NCBI GenBank assembly: GCA_963732095.1
Contig: CAVSZA010000025.1
Location: 8,278-72,277 of the forward strand
Source of the DNA: AP-15 sp963732095
Lineage (GTDB): Bacteria > Pseudomonadota > Alphaproteobacteria > ATCC43930 > CGMCC-115725
Length of the DNA stretch: 64,000 nt
Direction of reading: 5' to 3'
Shown here: one piece after another, positions 7,710-16,957 of the stretch
Layout of the letters: each line of letters begins with the position of its first letter
Position numbering within the stretch: position 1 is the stretch's first letter
Made by a program: the position numbers and the translations under genes
Notes under the pieces: generated by a model
Databases searched by the model: none
Told to the model about the DNA's origin: nothing
Seen by the model: the letters and a program-made list of their open reading frames with translations, nothing else

Positions 7710-10544
7710 TCAGCGATGGCCGGCAAAGATTCCGGATGCGAGATACGCCGGACCCCGCAGCGCGAAATTCCCACCCGTCTCGGTGGCAGGATTTCCGGGA
7801 AGATTGCCAAAGAAGCTCCCGTTGGCCGAACCGGTAAGACCGGAGCCCGACAACGAGCCCGAATACCCCGCGCCTACGCCGTTGACTGTGCCGGAAACGG
7901 TCTTGCCGTCGAAATTGCTGATCGTGAAGGCCCCGGTGTGGTTGCCGAAATTGTAGGTGTTGGTGAAACCTCCCGAGGCGAGATAGCTCGCTCCGCTGTT
8001 GACCACTGACCCCAGCGCGTTGCCGCTGAAGGTTCCCACGCCGGCCGCCGGTAGGGTTATGCTCGGTACACCCGTGATCCAGGTATTGATGTGCGCAACG
8101 TCCTGGCGGATGACTGCGGTTCCGGCAGCATTGGGGGTGTCGAGGGCGCCGGTCCAATAGCCCCATTGCAGGAATTGGCACGAGCTGCAAAGGCCGTTCG
8201 GCAGCAGAGTGTTCATCGGCACCGTGCCCGAGGTCACCATGGCGACCCGTGACGCTTGTGTCGGGTCACCATTGAGCTGGATGTTGACGCCGTTGACTTG
8301 CGATGCCGTATCAGGGTTTTCCAGAGCAGCGTAACGGGTGTCGTCGACGAAAGTGCTGCGAGACCGCGAGGTGCCGGTAAAGCCGCCGAACTGGACCGTC
8401 AATGTGTTGGCACCGAACGGATCGCTCCCCGTAAAGGTCGAGCCGACCCGGCTGTTGGTCGCATTGGTCTGGACCGACGCCGTGCCGGCCACGGCATAGG
8501 GCGAGCCGACGGCGCCTCCGACGACGGGATACATCACTCCGCCAAAATAGCCTGTTGTCGTTTGGGTCGTTCTGGTGCCAAAGCCGGTGCTGGTTGTCGG
8601 AGTCGCGGGCTGGTTAAAGGCGTAAGTGGAGGCGGCGCCGCCTAACGGGACCTGATTTGCCACCTGGTTTGGCACGAAGTTCAGATTGGTATTGTATTGA
8701 TTTTGATCGAGCACGAAGCCGCTGATCGGAAGCGGCCCGGTCCCACTCCCGAAAATATTATTGCCATTTCCATCGGGCACTGTTGCGGCGCCCGAGCCGA
8801 TCCGGACCGGCGTCGCGGTTCCGTTAGCGAGGAATGAGCCGCGAACAACGCCATCAGCAGCTACGGTGTTGGTGTCAGTCGAGTTAAAAAAGCTCCCGGT
8901 CTGCACGACAATAGCCGAGGTCTGGCCAGCTCCGGTTCCATTGATCGCCAGGCTTGCCTGCAGAGATCGTGTGCCGGTGACGTTGGGGTTGGTGTTGGGA
9001 TTGAATGCACCGAAGGGGGACTGCGCCGGAGCGACGACGTAATACGGCGAGACGCTGGGGTTGGGAATATTGCCGCCGGTGCTCTGCGTGATGAACGGTA
9101 TAGGCGACTGCAGAGCGGCATCCTGCTGAAGCGTGAAGGTGTAAAGCTGGGGACTCCCAGGCGCCGTCGTGATGAACGGGGAGTTCGAAGGCACAGGCTG
9201 GCCGCCGAAGATGAAGCCGCGCTCCTGCTGAATAGCAGGAGCGGTCGGCGTGAGGTTGGCATAGAAAAAGGTTGAATCGGGCGCCATGTAGCTCGTCCCG
9301 GTGAACTGGCCGAATGAGCTCTGCGTGCCGGCGGGGCCGAAATTCACAAAGCCCGGGCTGGTGGAGCCCGGAGCGAGAGGAAACTGTATCGAGCCCGGGC
9401 CGAGTGTCGCTGCGAATACGCCATTGGCTGGCTGGCCGGCCGGATATGTCAGGGTCCCACCGGTATAGGGAATCCTGTTGTTGGGGCCCTGGTTGATGAA
9501 CCCCTGAGTGGTCGCAGTGCCGGCGCCGGGCGTGTCCTTGAAGAGGCCGGCATAGCTGATGACGACCGGTGGTGGCGGCGTCGGTGTAACCGGTGTCATA
9601 GGCATGACTGGTGTCACCGGCGCGACCGGCGTTACAGGCGTGACCGGTGTCGCAGGTGTAGTCGGCGTCGTTTGAGCTTGGGAGCTCGTTATGCTCTGCT
9701 GAACCGCGATGCTCGCCTGAACCACTGGGCTGTTGGCGGCTACCTGGAGGGTCGTCGTGGCTTGCTGAACGGCCTTGGCCACTCTGGGCGGCTGTTGCGT
9801 TTGCGCCTGGACGCCGGCCGTGCTTGAGACTGCCGCGGCGATGCCGCTGTTCGCGACCGTGGCGTCAGTCGGGATCGTGCGCGCGCCGCCGTTTCCGCCG
9901 GGCCGGCCGTCGAGTTGGGCAAGCAGCGCCGCAGACGCGCCCGGCGGCGCCGGTGACGGCGTCGACGGCGCGGCGCCCCGTCCCGCCACGGCGACCTGAA
10001 ACCCGGGCCGCGTGATCGTCTGAGCGAGGCCGTTCAACCCCGTCACGGTTACGCCGGCGCCATACCCGAATATCACCTGCAGCTGGCCGTCCGGACTCAC
10101 ATCCACCAGGATCAGGCCGCCGCGGATCCCGATCGTCGCCGAGGGCGTCTGCATCGTGACCGCGTTGTCCTGTTTGCTGAGCTTGCCGCCGACAAAGCGG
10201 AACACCCCGCGCGTCAGGCTCGCCGCCAGCTTGCCGGTGCCGGCATTGGGATCATAGACAAACTCGTCGATGACCATATCCGAGCGCGGCCCGACGGTCA
10301 TCGTCGATTGGTCGACGAACAGGATTTGTGTTTGACCCTCCCCCCCGGTGGTGATGCGCTCGTTGAAGACGACCTCCTGTCCGAGCACCAGCCGGCGCGG
10401 CGCGGCGCCCGGAGGAATGCCGGTTGCGTCCTGGTTGACCGCGCTGTTGACGCCGACGCGTTGCTGCGCACCCGCCGGCGCGCCCGTGACGAGCAGGGCG
10501 GCCAATATGAGGGTACGAACCTGACGGCGTGCGACGGGATTCAT
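7710..10544 (-). CDS. FecR-domain protein with TbpB-like C-terminal barrel (predicted secreted)
   Basis: 944 aa. A Sec signal peptide ends near residue 26 (GAPAGAQQ) with no lipobox. A FecR domain follows at about 45-160 (GQEVVFNERITTGGEGQTQI, then TPSATIGIRGG). A low-complexity linker at about 290-325 is a TPVTPVTP-type repeat. A long Gly/Asn/Thr-rich region follows. The last 130 residues resemble the eight-stranded barrel of transferrin-binding-protein-like surface proteins: WGYWTG, YNFGNHTGAFTISNFDG, GSANGSFFG and a terminal ASGIFAGHR. Such barrels are typical cargo of Slam exporters, and the gene 10 bases upstream is Slam-like. FecR domains usually sense or bind envelope components. Role inferred, not shown. 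Confidence 0.7.
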   Translation of the reverse strand: MNPVARRQVRTLILAALLVTGAPAGAQQRVGVNSAVNQDATGIPPGAAPRRLVLGQEVVFNERITTGGEGQTQILFVDQSTMTVGPRSDMVIDEFVYDPNAGTGKLAASLTRGVFRFVGGKLSKQDNAVTMQTPSATIGIRGGLILVDVSPDGQLQVIFGYGAGVTVTGLNGLAQTITRPGFQVAVAGRGAAPSTPSPAPPGASAALLAQLDGRPGGNGGARTIPTDATVANSGIAAAVSSTAGVQAQTQQPPRVAKAVQQATTTLQVAANSPVVQASIAVQQSITSSQAQTTPTTPATPVTPVTPVAPVTPVMPMTPVTPTPPPPVVISYAGLFKDTPGAGTATTQGFINQGPNNRIPYTGGTLTYPAGQPANGVFAATLGPGSIQFPLAPGSTSPGFVNFGPAGTQSSFGQFTGTSYMAPDSTFFYANLTPTAPAIQQERGFIFGGQPVPSNSPFITTAPGSPQLYTFTLQQDAALQSPIPFITQSTGGNIPNPSVSPYYVVAPAQSPFGAFNPNTNPNVTGTRSLQASLAINGTGAGQTSAIVVQTGSFFNSTDTNTVAADGVVRGSFLANGTATPVRIGSGAATVPDGNGNNIFGSGTGPLPISGFVLDQNQYNTNLNFVPNQVANQVPLGGAASTYAFNQPATPTTSTGFGTRTTQTTTGYFGGVMYPVVGGAVGSPYAVAGTASVQTNATNSRVGSTFTGSDPFGANTLTVQFGGFTGTSRSRSTFVDDTRYAALENPDTASQVNGVNIQLNGDPTQASRVAMVTSGTVPMNTLLPNGLCSSCQFLQWGYWTGALDTPNAAGTAVIRQDVAHINTWITGVPSITLPAAGVGTFSGNALGSVVNSGASYLASGGFTNTYNFGNHTGAFTISNFDGKTVSGTVNGVGAGYSGSLSGSGLTGSANGSFFGNLPGNPATETGGNFALRGPAYLASGIFAGHR

Positions 10545-10554
10545 CGAGCTCTCC

Positions 10555-11988
10555 TCAAAACCGGATCTGCGGCCCGAATAAAATCGAGGTGTTGTTATAA
10601 GAGTAGAGCGGCAGGTTGGACGAGACGATATCGCGCTCCAGCTGCGCCACGAGTGCGACCGTGGCCGTAACCGGCCAAGTCTGGGTCACGCCAAATCGCC
10701 AACGCTGCGTCAATTGCGTGCTGAAGCCGTTGGGATAGACGCCGGGAAACGGGTTGCCGCTGGTGTTGCAGCAAGGATCCGGGGCCGCGTAGTAGCTCCA
10801 CGCACGACCGACAAAGGGCGCCGTCTCCCAAGAAAAGGGGGTAAATCCGGTCGGATCGTCGTAGCGGATACGGTAGGAGCCCGCCACGGCATAGGTCGTG
10901 TTCGTATAGAAGGCCAGCTGCGTCAACTGATCGAGATAATCGAACTCGAGATTCAAAACGGTATTCTCGGTGATCGGCTTGGCGGCTGAAAAGGTGACGA
11001 GCTTGTCGTTGCCGTTGAGACCCGTCGACAGCGGACGGTCGGGGGCGTTGGTGTAATTCTTGTGCCGAAATTCGAACGCCGCTCTCAACGCCAGGTCGTT
11101 CCAGACGATCTCGTCATATTCGATCCCGGTACCCCCGGCGGCGAAGTACTGATTCCACCCCAGCCCTACCTCGTCGCCGATAATGTAGGGCTTCAGCGAT
11201 GCTGCCTTTACACCGGTCAGATTCGGAAAGTTGAAGCGCGGCCCGCCGGTCACCTCGATGAGGCTGAGGTCCAGCCGGTTCACCGCAGGATTTATATAAT
11301 GGTTCAGGTAAGTGACGTTGGTAACTTCCAAGGTATCGTGGTTCTGCGTTTCCATATCGTAGCTGTAGACTAGCGAACTGCTGCCGAACATGCTCCCGGA
11401 CGCCTGCTTGACGAATTGGTTGCCGAGCACCACGGGGCCGATCGGCGACAATATCAGCGACGAGCCCGCGACGTTGGCGTCGGTTTGATACTGGCCGCCG
11501 AAGAAGACGTATCCGGACAGATGATGGCGCGATTGGCTCTTTTCGATCTCCGCCAAATATTGCTCGACGCGTGCGCGAACCTCCGGCGGCGGATTTGCGG
11601 CGGCGGCCTTGTCGAAATAATCACGGGCGAGTTCATAGGAGCCCATGCGATAATAAAGCGCTCCGAGCTCCAACTGAACCCGCGGCAGATTTGGGTTGAA
11701 CAGCAGCATCCGTTCGAGTGCCGAAACTGCCGCCTCATAATCCCCCAATCTCGCCGATACATCGGCATAGGCGAAGGTTACGTCGAGGTTTGCCGGATCG
11801 CGAAACATCTGCTGGAACAGCGCTTCTTTCTGCGCTTCGAGACTGGCCCTGTCCTGGCCGGACACCTCCTGCGCGGCCGCGCCCCGCAATGGCGCCACGA
11901 CCAGCGCGAGCGCAAAAATGCCGCAGACTGCTCGCCACAATCTTCCGGACACGAGGGTCGCCCCGGTATTCCGTTTGACAGCGTTCAC
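10555..11988 (-). CDS. TPR/outer-membrane beta-barrel protein, Slam-like
   Basis: 477 aa from GTG 11988, chosen because GGGGGAG sits just before it; the frame is open to 12018. A signal peptide ends near residue 39 (GAAAQEVS). TPR repeats occupy about 50-145 (NLDVTFAYADVSARLGDYEA, MGSYELARDYFDKAAAANPP). The remainder is alternating hydrophobic strands with aromatic girdles, ending in the outer-membrane signature ILFGPQIRF. A TPR domain plus a DUF560-type barrel is the architecture of surface lipoprotein assembly modulators (Slam). The next gene encodes a plausible cargo. Confidence 0.65.
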   Translation of the reverse strand: MNAVKRNTGATLVSGRLWRAVCGIFALALVVAPLRGAAAQEVSGQDRASLEAQKEALFQQMFRDPANLDVTFAYADVSARLGDYEAAVSALERMLLFNPNLPRVQLELGALYYRMGSYELARDYFDKAAAANPPPEVRARVEQYLAEIEKSQSRHHLSGYVFFGGQYQTDANVAGSSLILSPIGPVVLGNQFVKQASGSMFGSSSLVYSYDMETQNHDTLEVTNVTYLNHYINPAVNRLDLSLIEVTGGPRFNFPNLTGVKAASLKPYIIGDEVGLGWNQYFAAGGTGIEYDEIVWNDLALRAAFEFRHKNYTNAPDRPLSTGLNGNDKLVTFSAAKPITENTVLNLEFDYLDQLTQLAFYTNTTYAVAGSYRIRYDDPTGFTPFSWETAPFVGRAWSYYAAPDPCCNTSGNPFPGVYPNGFSTQLTQRWRFGVTQTWPVTATVALVAQLERDIVSSNLPLYSYNNTSILFGPQIRF

Positions 11989-12143
11989 CGCCTCTCCCCC
12001 CGGCTTGCGGCACCGCACTCGCGGTATGGTTAACTCGACGAAGATTTACCTTTACGCGATTTGTTCGTCAAGATTTTCAACCATGAAACTTTGCGGAGTC
12101 ATTATGGATCTCTTAACCGGCTGCGGCTCTTAGATCCGGTTTC

Positions 12144-14408
12144 ATGATAAATTTCGCGGATCGGATCGGATCGAGATGGCGCTGGTTAGCGCTGCGGCGA
12201 ACGGCCTGGCGTGGTGCGATTTATGTGCTGCCGCTCGCGGTTCTGTTCGCGGCGGCTACAGCACGGGTCGCCGCTCCCGACCTGCTCGACCGGATGTCGC
12301 TGATCTGTTTCGACCTCTATCAGCGCGCCGCACCACGGAAACCCGAAGGCGGCACGCCGATACGCATTGTCGATATCGACGACGACAGTCTCAAAAAGAT
12401 CGGCCAATGGCCATGGCCGCGCACGCTCGTTGCACAGCTGATCGACAAGCTGCGCGAGGCCGGCGCATCGGTCGTCGCTTTCGATATCGACTTCGCGGAG
12501 CCCGACCGTACTTCACCTAAATTGCTTTTGCCGTTGATCGCTCAGAACGGCGACGGATCAGGGGAGGCGGAAAAGCTCTTGGCGGCTCTGCCGGATCCTG
12601 ATCAACGGCTCGCCGCCGCGATGGGCACAGTGCCTACGGTGACCGGGTTCATCTTGACCAACCATGGCGAGGCCCGGCCGCCTGCAGCGAAGGCAGGGTT
12701 TGCTTTCGCCGGCGACGATCCCGTCGGCCAGGTCGACAGCTTTCCAGCGGCCGTCGCCAACTTGCCGGCACTGGAGGCCGTCGCCGCGGGCAATGGCTTT
12801 CTCAACCAATATCCCGACTGGGACCATGTGGTTCGCCGGGTTCCGCTCATTCTGAAGCTCGGCGACAAGCCGTATCCTTCGCTCGCCGCCGAGGCGCTCC
12901 GGGTCGCCTTCGGCGGGCGCAGCTATGTCGGTCGCGCGGCCGGTGCAAACGGTGAGAAGAACTTTGGCGAAAAGACCGGGCTGACCGCGATCCGCGTCGG
13001 CCAGGTCACGGTACCAACCGATGCCGCCGGGCGGGTGTGGCTGTACTACGCGCCCCCACGAACCGACCGCTTCGTCTCTGCGGCTGACGTTCTCGCAGGG
13101 AATTTCGATCCTGCGCTCTTCGCGGGCCACATCGTGCTGGTCGGAACTTCGGCGGCCGGCGTGATCAACGATCGCCAGGCGACACCGATTGCACGGGACG
13201 TTCCGGGAGTGGAGATTCATGCCCAACTGATCGAGCAGATCCTCCAAGGGGCCTTTCTCGTCCGGCCCGATTGGGCGGTCGGCGCCGAGATCCTGTTCAC
13301 GCTGCTGTGCGGGATTGGGCTGATCCTCGGCGTGTCGCGCATCGGGGCGTTGCCGAGTGCCATCCTCGGCGCTGCAGCCGTGGTCACTGCCGTAGGGATT
13401 TCATGGCTCGCGTTTCGGCAGGCGCAGCTTTTGATCGACCCCGTCTACCCCTGGGCGGTCATCTCCGTTGTCTACCTCGTCGCTTCGCTGCTCGGCTATC
13501 TGCGGACAGAAGCGCGGCAGCGCGAGATCCGCAACGCCTTCTCGCGCTATATGTCGCCGCACTACGTCCAGGAGCTCGCGGCACACCCCGAGAAGCTTGT
13601 CCTCGGCGGCGAAACGCGAACGATGACCATCATGTTCTCCGACATTCGCGGGTTCACCAGCCTTGCCGAAGGCATGGACGCCAGAACGTTGACAAAATTT
13701 ATGAACAGCTTTCTGTCGCCGATGACGGAAATCATCACCGAGCAGAAAGGCACGATCGATAAATACATTGGCGATTGCGTCATGGCGTTCTGGAACGCCC
13801 CGCTCGACGACCCGGAACACGCCCGGAACGCGGTCCGGGCAGCCCAGGCGATGCGCCGCAAACTGGCCGAGTTGAACCGCGGCTGGGAAAGCGAGGCGTT
13901 GGCGGCGGGCAAATCGTTCGAGCCGGTCAAGATAGGCATCGGGATCAACACGGGGGAATGTGTCGTCGGGAATTTCGGCTCGCAGGAACACTTCGATTAT
14001 TCGCTGCTCGGAGACCCCGTGAACCTTGCGTCGCGGCTGGAAGGCCTGGGCAAGGTCTACGGCGTAGATCTGGTCATCGGCGAGGAGACCGCTGCGCGGC
14101 TCGCCGATCCGGCGCTGATCGAGATCGATATCGTCGCGGTCAAAGGAAAGACCCAGGCGGGTCGCATCTACACGCTGCCGCCCGAGCCCGTCGAGCAGGA
14201 GCAGTTCATCGACCGGCATTCGGCGCTGCTGAGGGCCTACCGGCGACAGGACTGGGCGGCGGCGCTGCGCCTCCTCGATGACGGCCTGCTCGCCGCGACA
14301 CGCCATCTCGCGCCCGTTTACGACCTGTACCGGCGGCGGATCGCGCAGTTCCAGATCGAAGCTCCGCCACAGAACTGGGATGGTGTCTTTACGGCTGAGG
14401 AAAAGTGA
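12144..14408 (+). CDS. CHASE2-domain adenylate/guanylate cyclase
   Basis: 754 aa. One N-terminal membrane helix (about 25-45) is followed by an extracytoplasmic CHASE2 sensor (about 55-370; RIVDIDDDSLKKIGQWPWPR, VVAFDIDFAEPD, then VLVGTSAAGVINDRQATP). Three further helices span about 375-450. A class III nucleotide cyclase domain lies at about 490-670, with metal-binding Asp in IMFSDIRGFTSL and DKYIGDCVMAFWNAPLDD and the transition-state region LLGDPVNLASRLEG. A tail of about 70 residues has short helical repeats. It makes cAMP or cGMP in response to an envelope signal. It is divergent from the Slam-like/FecR pair. The extreme 3' end is duplicated at 15382-15707. Confidence 0.93.
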   Translation: MINFADRIGSRWRWLALRRTAWRGAIYVLPLAVLFAAATARVAAPDLLDRMSLICFDLYQRAAPRKPEGGTPIRIVDIDDDSLKKIGQWPWPRTLVAQLIDKLREAGASVVAFDIDFAEPDRTSPKLLLPLIAQNGDGSGEAEKLLAALPDPDQRLAAAMGTVPTVTGFILTNHGEARPPAAKAGFAFAGDDPVGQVDSFPAAVANLPALEAVAAGNGFLNQYPDWDHVVRRVPLILKLGDKPYPSLAAEALRVAFGGRSYVGRAAGANGEKNFGEKTGLTAIRVGQVTVPTDAAGRVWLYYAPPRTDRFVSAADVLAGNFDPALFAGHIVLVGTSAAGVINDRQATPIARDVPGVEIHAQLIEQILQGAFLVRPDWAVGAEILFTLLCGIGLILGVSRIGALPSAILGAAAVVTAVGISWLAFRQAQLLIDPVYPWAVISVVYLVASLLGYLRTEARQREIRNAFSRYMSPHYVQELAAHPEKLVLGGETRTMTIMFSDIRGFTSLAEGMDARTLTKFMNSFLSPMTEIITEQKGTIDKYIGDCVMAFWNAPLDDPEHARNAVRAAQAMRRKLAELNRGWESEALAAGKSFEPVKIGIGINTGECVVGNFGSQEHFDYSLLGDPVNLASRLEGLGKVYGVDLVIGEETAARLADPALIEIDIVAVKGKTQAGRIYTLPPEPVEQEQFIDRHSALLRAYRRQDWAAALRLLDDGLLAATRHLAPVYDLYRRRIAQFQIEAPPQNWDGVFTAEEK

Positions 14409-14670
14409 TGCCGGTTATAAATGCGCGAGTGGATTGTACGGCTACCATCATCGACGAGCGACGCGTTTCGACCCAAAGCGGAAGCTCGCATTACCGCCGC
14501 TTGATGCCACGAGGAGGCATGCCGCCTATGCGCCCGCCACTGCGAGCGGCGCGGTTGCATCGGGCGCACGACGCACGTTGCGCTTCGCCGGTCTCGCGTT
14601 GGGCGGGTTTGACTGCCAAGCGCCTCAATGTTACGGTTAGCGGCTTCAACACTACTTAGGGAGATTAGTC

Positions 14671-15054
14671 ATGAGAACTCTACTAGCGAGTGCTGGTCTA
14701 GCGCTGTTGTTGGCCTTGGTAACGGAACCAAGCGTCAGCGCTCAGGAGGCCCCTGAATGGATGAAACAGACACTTCCCGACCAGGTACTAAAGCCACACT
14801 ATGACGAAAATCTGGCCGTGATGAATCCGGCAGGAGCTTTAGACGGGAAAACCAAGCAACTCATCGCCCTCGGTGTGGCAGCACAAATTCCTTGTGCATA
14901 TTGCGTTGCCGCTCATACTAAAATGGCAAAAGCCGCTGGTGCGACCGATGCTCAAATAAAGGAGGCCATTGCAGCCGCCGCGCTCGTCCGTTTCAACAGC
15001 ACAATGCTGAATGGCTCGGACGGCGGCCGCGAGTGGCCGCCACAACGTAAGTGA
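14671..15054 (+). CDS. Exported carboxymuconolactone-decarboxylase/AhpD-like protein
   Basis: 127 aa. A signal peptide (residues 1-24, ending SVSAQ) precedes a single CMD domain with the redox motif CAYCVAAHTKMAKAAGATD, a CxxC-x3-H arrangement as in AhpD peroxidase partners. That suggests a periplasmic thiol peroxidase or disulfide-linked role; the substrate is unknown. A GGGAGATT sits before the ATG. Base composition is visibly less GC-rich than its flanks. It lies between the cyclase gene and a second copy of that gene's tail, consistent with arrival by insertion or duplication. Confidence 0.8.
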   Translation: MRTLLASAGLALLLALVTEPSVSAQEAPEWMKQTLPDQVLKPHYDENLAVMNPAGALDGKTKQLIALGVAAQIPCAYCVAAHTKMAKAAGATDAQIKEAIAAAALVRFNSTMLNGSDGGREWPPQRK

Positions 15055-15381
15055 TGATCGCCACGTTTGTGCGTTGCAGCACAATTGGTCCGCCGATGTT
15101 TCTAAGGGTCAAAAATTGAAACCCGTGCACGGGCGAGTGTCGGCTCTCCACCCATTGCCGACGCTCAACGAGCCCCCCGAGCCCTCCTGCGGCGTCCGGC
15201 TTGGGGCTCCGACGCTGCGATCGCCCGGTGAAGGCCGATCCACCATGTGGTTGCCACAATCGCATGGTAATTTCATCGGTGTCGGCGGCTGCAGTGTGAC
15301 AAGGTTATTTTGGAAGGTTATTTTGATGGGAGTTGGCGATACCTGATCTCAACCTGATAAAACAGGTAAAACAGGCGGTGG
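15055..15381. other. Intergenic, no gene seen
   Basis: About 330 bases between the AhpD-like gene and the duplicated cyclase tail. Neither strand shows a plausible reading frame with a start context. No tRNA or clear hairpin terminator was found. It is probably part of the rearranged segment. Confidence 0.5.
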
Positions 15382-15707
15382 GGAGAAGACGGCTGCCCGG
15401 CTCGGCGATCCGGAATTGATCGAGATCGACCTCGTTGCGTTAAAGGCAAGAGCCAGACCGGCGGGATGTACACGCTGCCCCGGAAGAGATCGAGGAGGCG
15501 CAATTCATAGACCGGTATTCGACGCTGCTGAGGGCTTACCGGCGACAGGATTGGGCGGCGGCACTGCGCCTTCTCGATGACGGCCTGCTCTCAGCGGCAC
15601 GCCATCTCGCACCCCTTTACGACCTGTACCGGCGGCGGATCGCGCAGTTCCAGATCGAGGCTCCGCCGCAGAACTGGGATGGCGTCTTTACGGCTGAGGA
15701 GAAGTGA
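15382..15707 (+). pseudogene. Degenerate second copy of the CHASE2-cyclase 3' end
   Basis: This segment matches 14083-14408 closely, from the end of the cyclase catalytic domain (KTAARLGDPELIEID) to the stop codon. Over the last 190 bases I count about 15 differences, roughly 92% identity by eye. Near the front, single-base losses break the frame, for example around GCGTTAAAGGCAAG and CTGCCCCGGAAG. No 5' part of the gene is present. Many differences are in third codon positions, so the copy diverged under, or from a copy under, coding constraint before decaying. Confidence 0.85.
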
Positions 15708-16929
15708 CAGATCGTTTCGCGACTTCGGGACTGAGCCGCGCCGAAGGAGCCAGGTGTGCGGCTGCTCCGGGCCGGCGCAAGGCGAGCAGACCGAAAACCA
15801 AGGCGAGCGCCAGGGATGAGGCGACGACGACGACCATGGCCATAGCGCTATCGTGCGGCAATCGGCCGATCAGCAATGTGCCGAGCGCCGCGATCGTCAT
15901 TTGCAAGAACCCGAGGAGCCCGGAAGCGGCGCCCGCGATGCGCGGGTGGACGCTGAGACCGGCCGCGAGCGCCGGAGGTTGGCTCATGCCATTACCGATG
16001 GAGCTGATCGCCATCGGCATGAACAACGCCCACGGCGTCAGCTCGAGGAAACACCAGAGCGCGAGCATTACGCCCGAGGCGAGCGAGAGCGCCAGGCCGA
16101 CAATCAGAAGACGGGCGCTGCCGACGGCCACGGACAAGCGCGCGACACCGGCATTGCCGACCATATAGCCTGCCATTGGCAGCAGGATCATCAGCCCGTA
16201 GGTGCTCGGCGGCTCATGCATCACCTCGGACAACAGGTAAGGCGCGCTCGCCAAGAAAGTGAACCATGAGGCGCTGGTGAAGGCTGTCGTCAACGCAAAG
16301 CCGAGAAAAGTGGGGGAACGCAGCAGCAGCACAAAGGACCGGCCCATCGCTGCCAGATTGGCCGGTGCGGGATTGCGATGGGTTTCTTCGAGACGCGCCG
16401 CCGTCAGGACCAGCACCGCCGCGCCGAGCGCGCCGAGAAGCGCGAAATCGGCGCGCCAGCCGACCCATTCGGCAAGGTATGCGCCGACCGCCGGTGATAT
16501 CGACGGCGCCAGGCTCATCGCCATCATGATCGTCGCAATCGCGCTCGCCGAGCGCTCGCGATCGAACAGGTCGCGCACAATCGCCCGGCTCAGCACCATC
16601 CCGGCGCACCCGCCGCACGCCTCGATTACGCGGCCAACAATCAGCATCGGCAGCGACCAGGCGAGTCCGCAGACCACCGTCCCGGCGAAAAACAGGGCGA
16701 GGCCGGCGATCAGCACCGGACGCCGCCCGAAGCGATCGGAGACGGGGCCATAGATTAGCTGCCCGACGGCGATGCCCGCAAGAAAGAGCGTCAACACCAG
16801 CTGGACCGTGCCCGCGGGGGCTGCGAACGCCGCGGCCAGCAGCGGCAGCGACGGCACCGGCATGTGCAGCGCCGCCGGCGCGATCGCGGCCACCGCGACC
16901 AGGAGGCCGAGGGGTGCCCGGCGGCTCAT
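15688..16929 (-). CDS. Bcr/CflA-type drug efflux MFS transporter
   Basis: 413 aa with twelve predicted membrane helices. Motif A of drug:H+ antiporters occurs between helices 2 and 3 (YGPVSDRFGRRPVLIAGL). The Bcr/CflA signature lies around VIEACGGCAGMVLSRAIVRDLF. Proteins of this subfamily expel bicyclomycin, chloramphenicol and similar compounds. It starts 28 bases after the TauD-type gene on the same strand, so the two are probably co-transcribed. The last six codons and the stop run into the duplicated cyclase tail, so its original C-terminus may have been replaced. Confidence 0.9.
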   Translation of the reverse strand: MSRRAPLGLLVAVAAIAPAALHMPVPSLPLLAAAFAAPAGTVQLVLTLFLAGIAVGQLIYGPVSDRFGRRPVLIAGLALFFAGTVVCGLAWSLPMLIVGRVIEACGGCAGMVLSRAIVRDLFDRERSASAIATIMMAMSLAPSISPAVGAYLAEWVGWRADFALLGALGAAVLVLTAARLEETHRNPAPANLAAMGRSFVLLLRSPTFLGFALTTAFTSASWFTFLASAPYLLSEVMHEPPSTYGLMILLPMAGYMVGNAGVARLSVAVGSARLLIVGLALSLASGVMLALWCFLELTPWALFMPMAISSIGNGMSQPPALAAGLSVHPRIAGAASGLLGFLQMTIAALGTLLIGRLPHDSAMAMVVVVASSLALALVFGLLALRRPGAAAHLAPSARLSPEVAKRSVTSPQP

Positions 16930-16957
16930 AAAAGGGGCTGGCGAACGGTCAGTCGAA

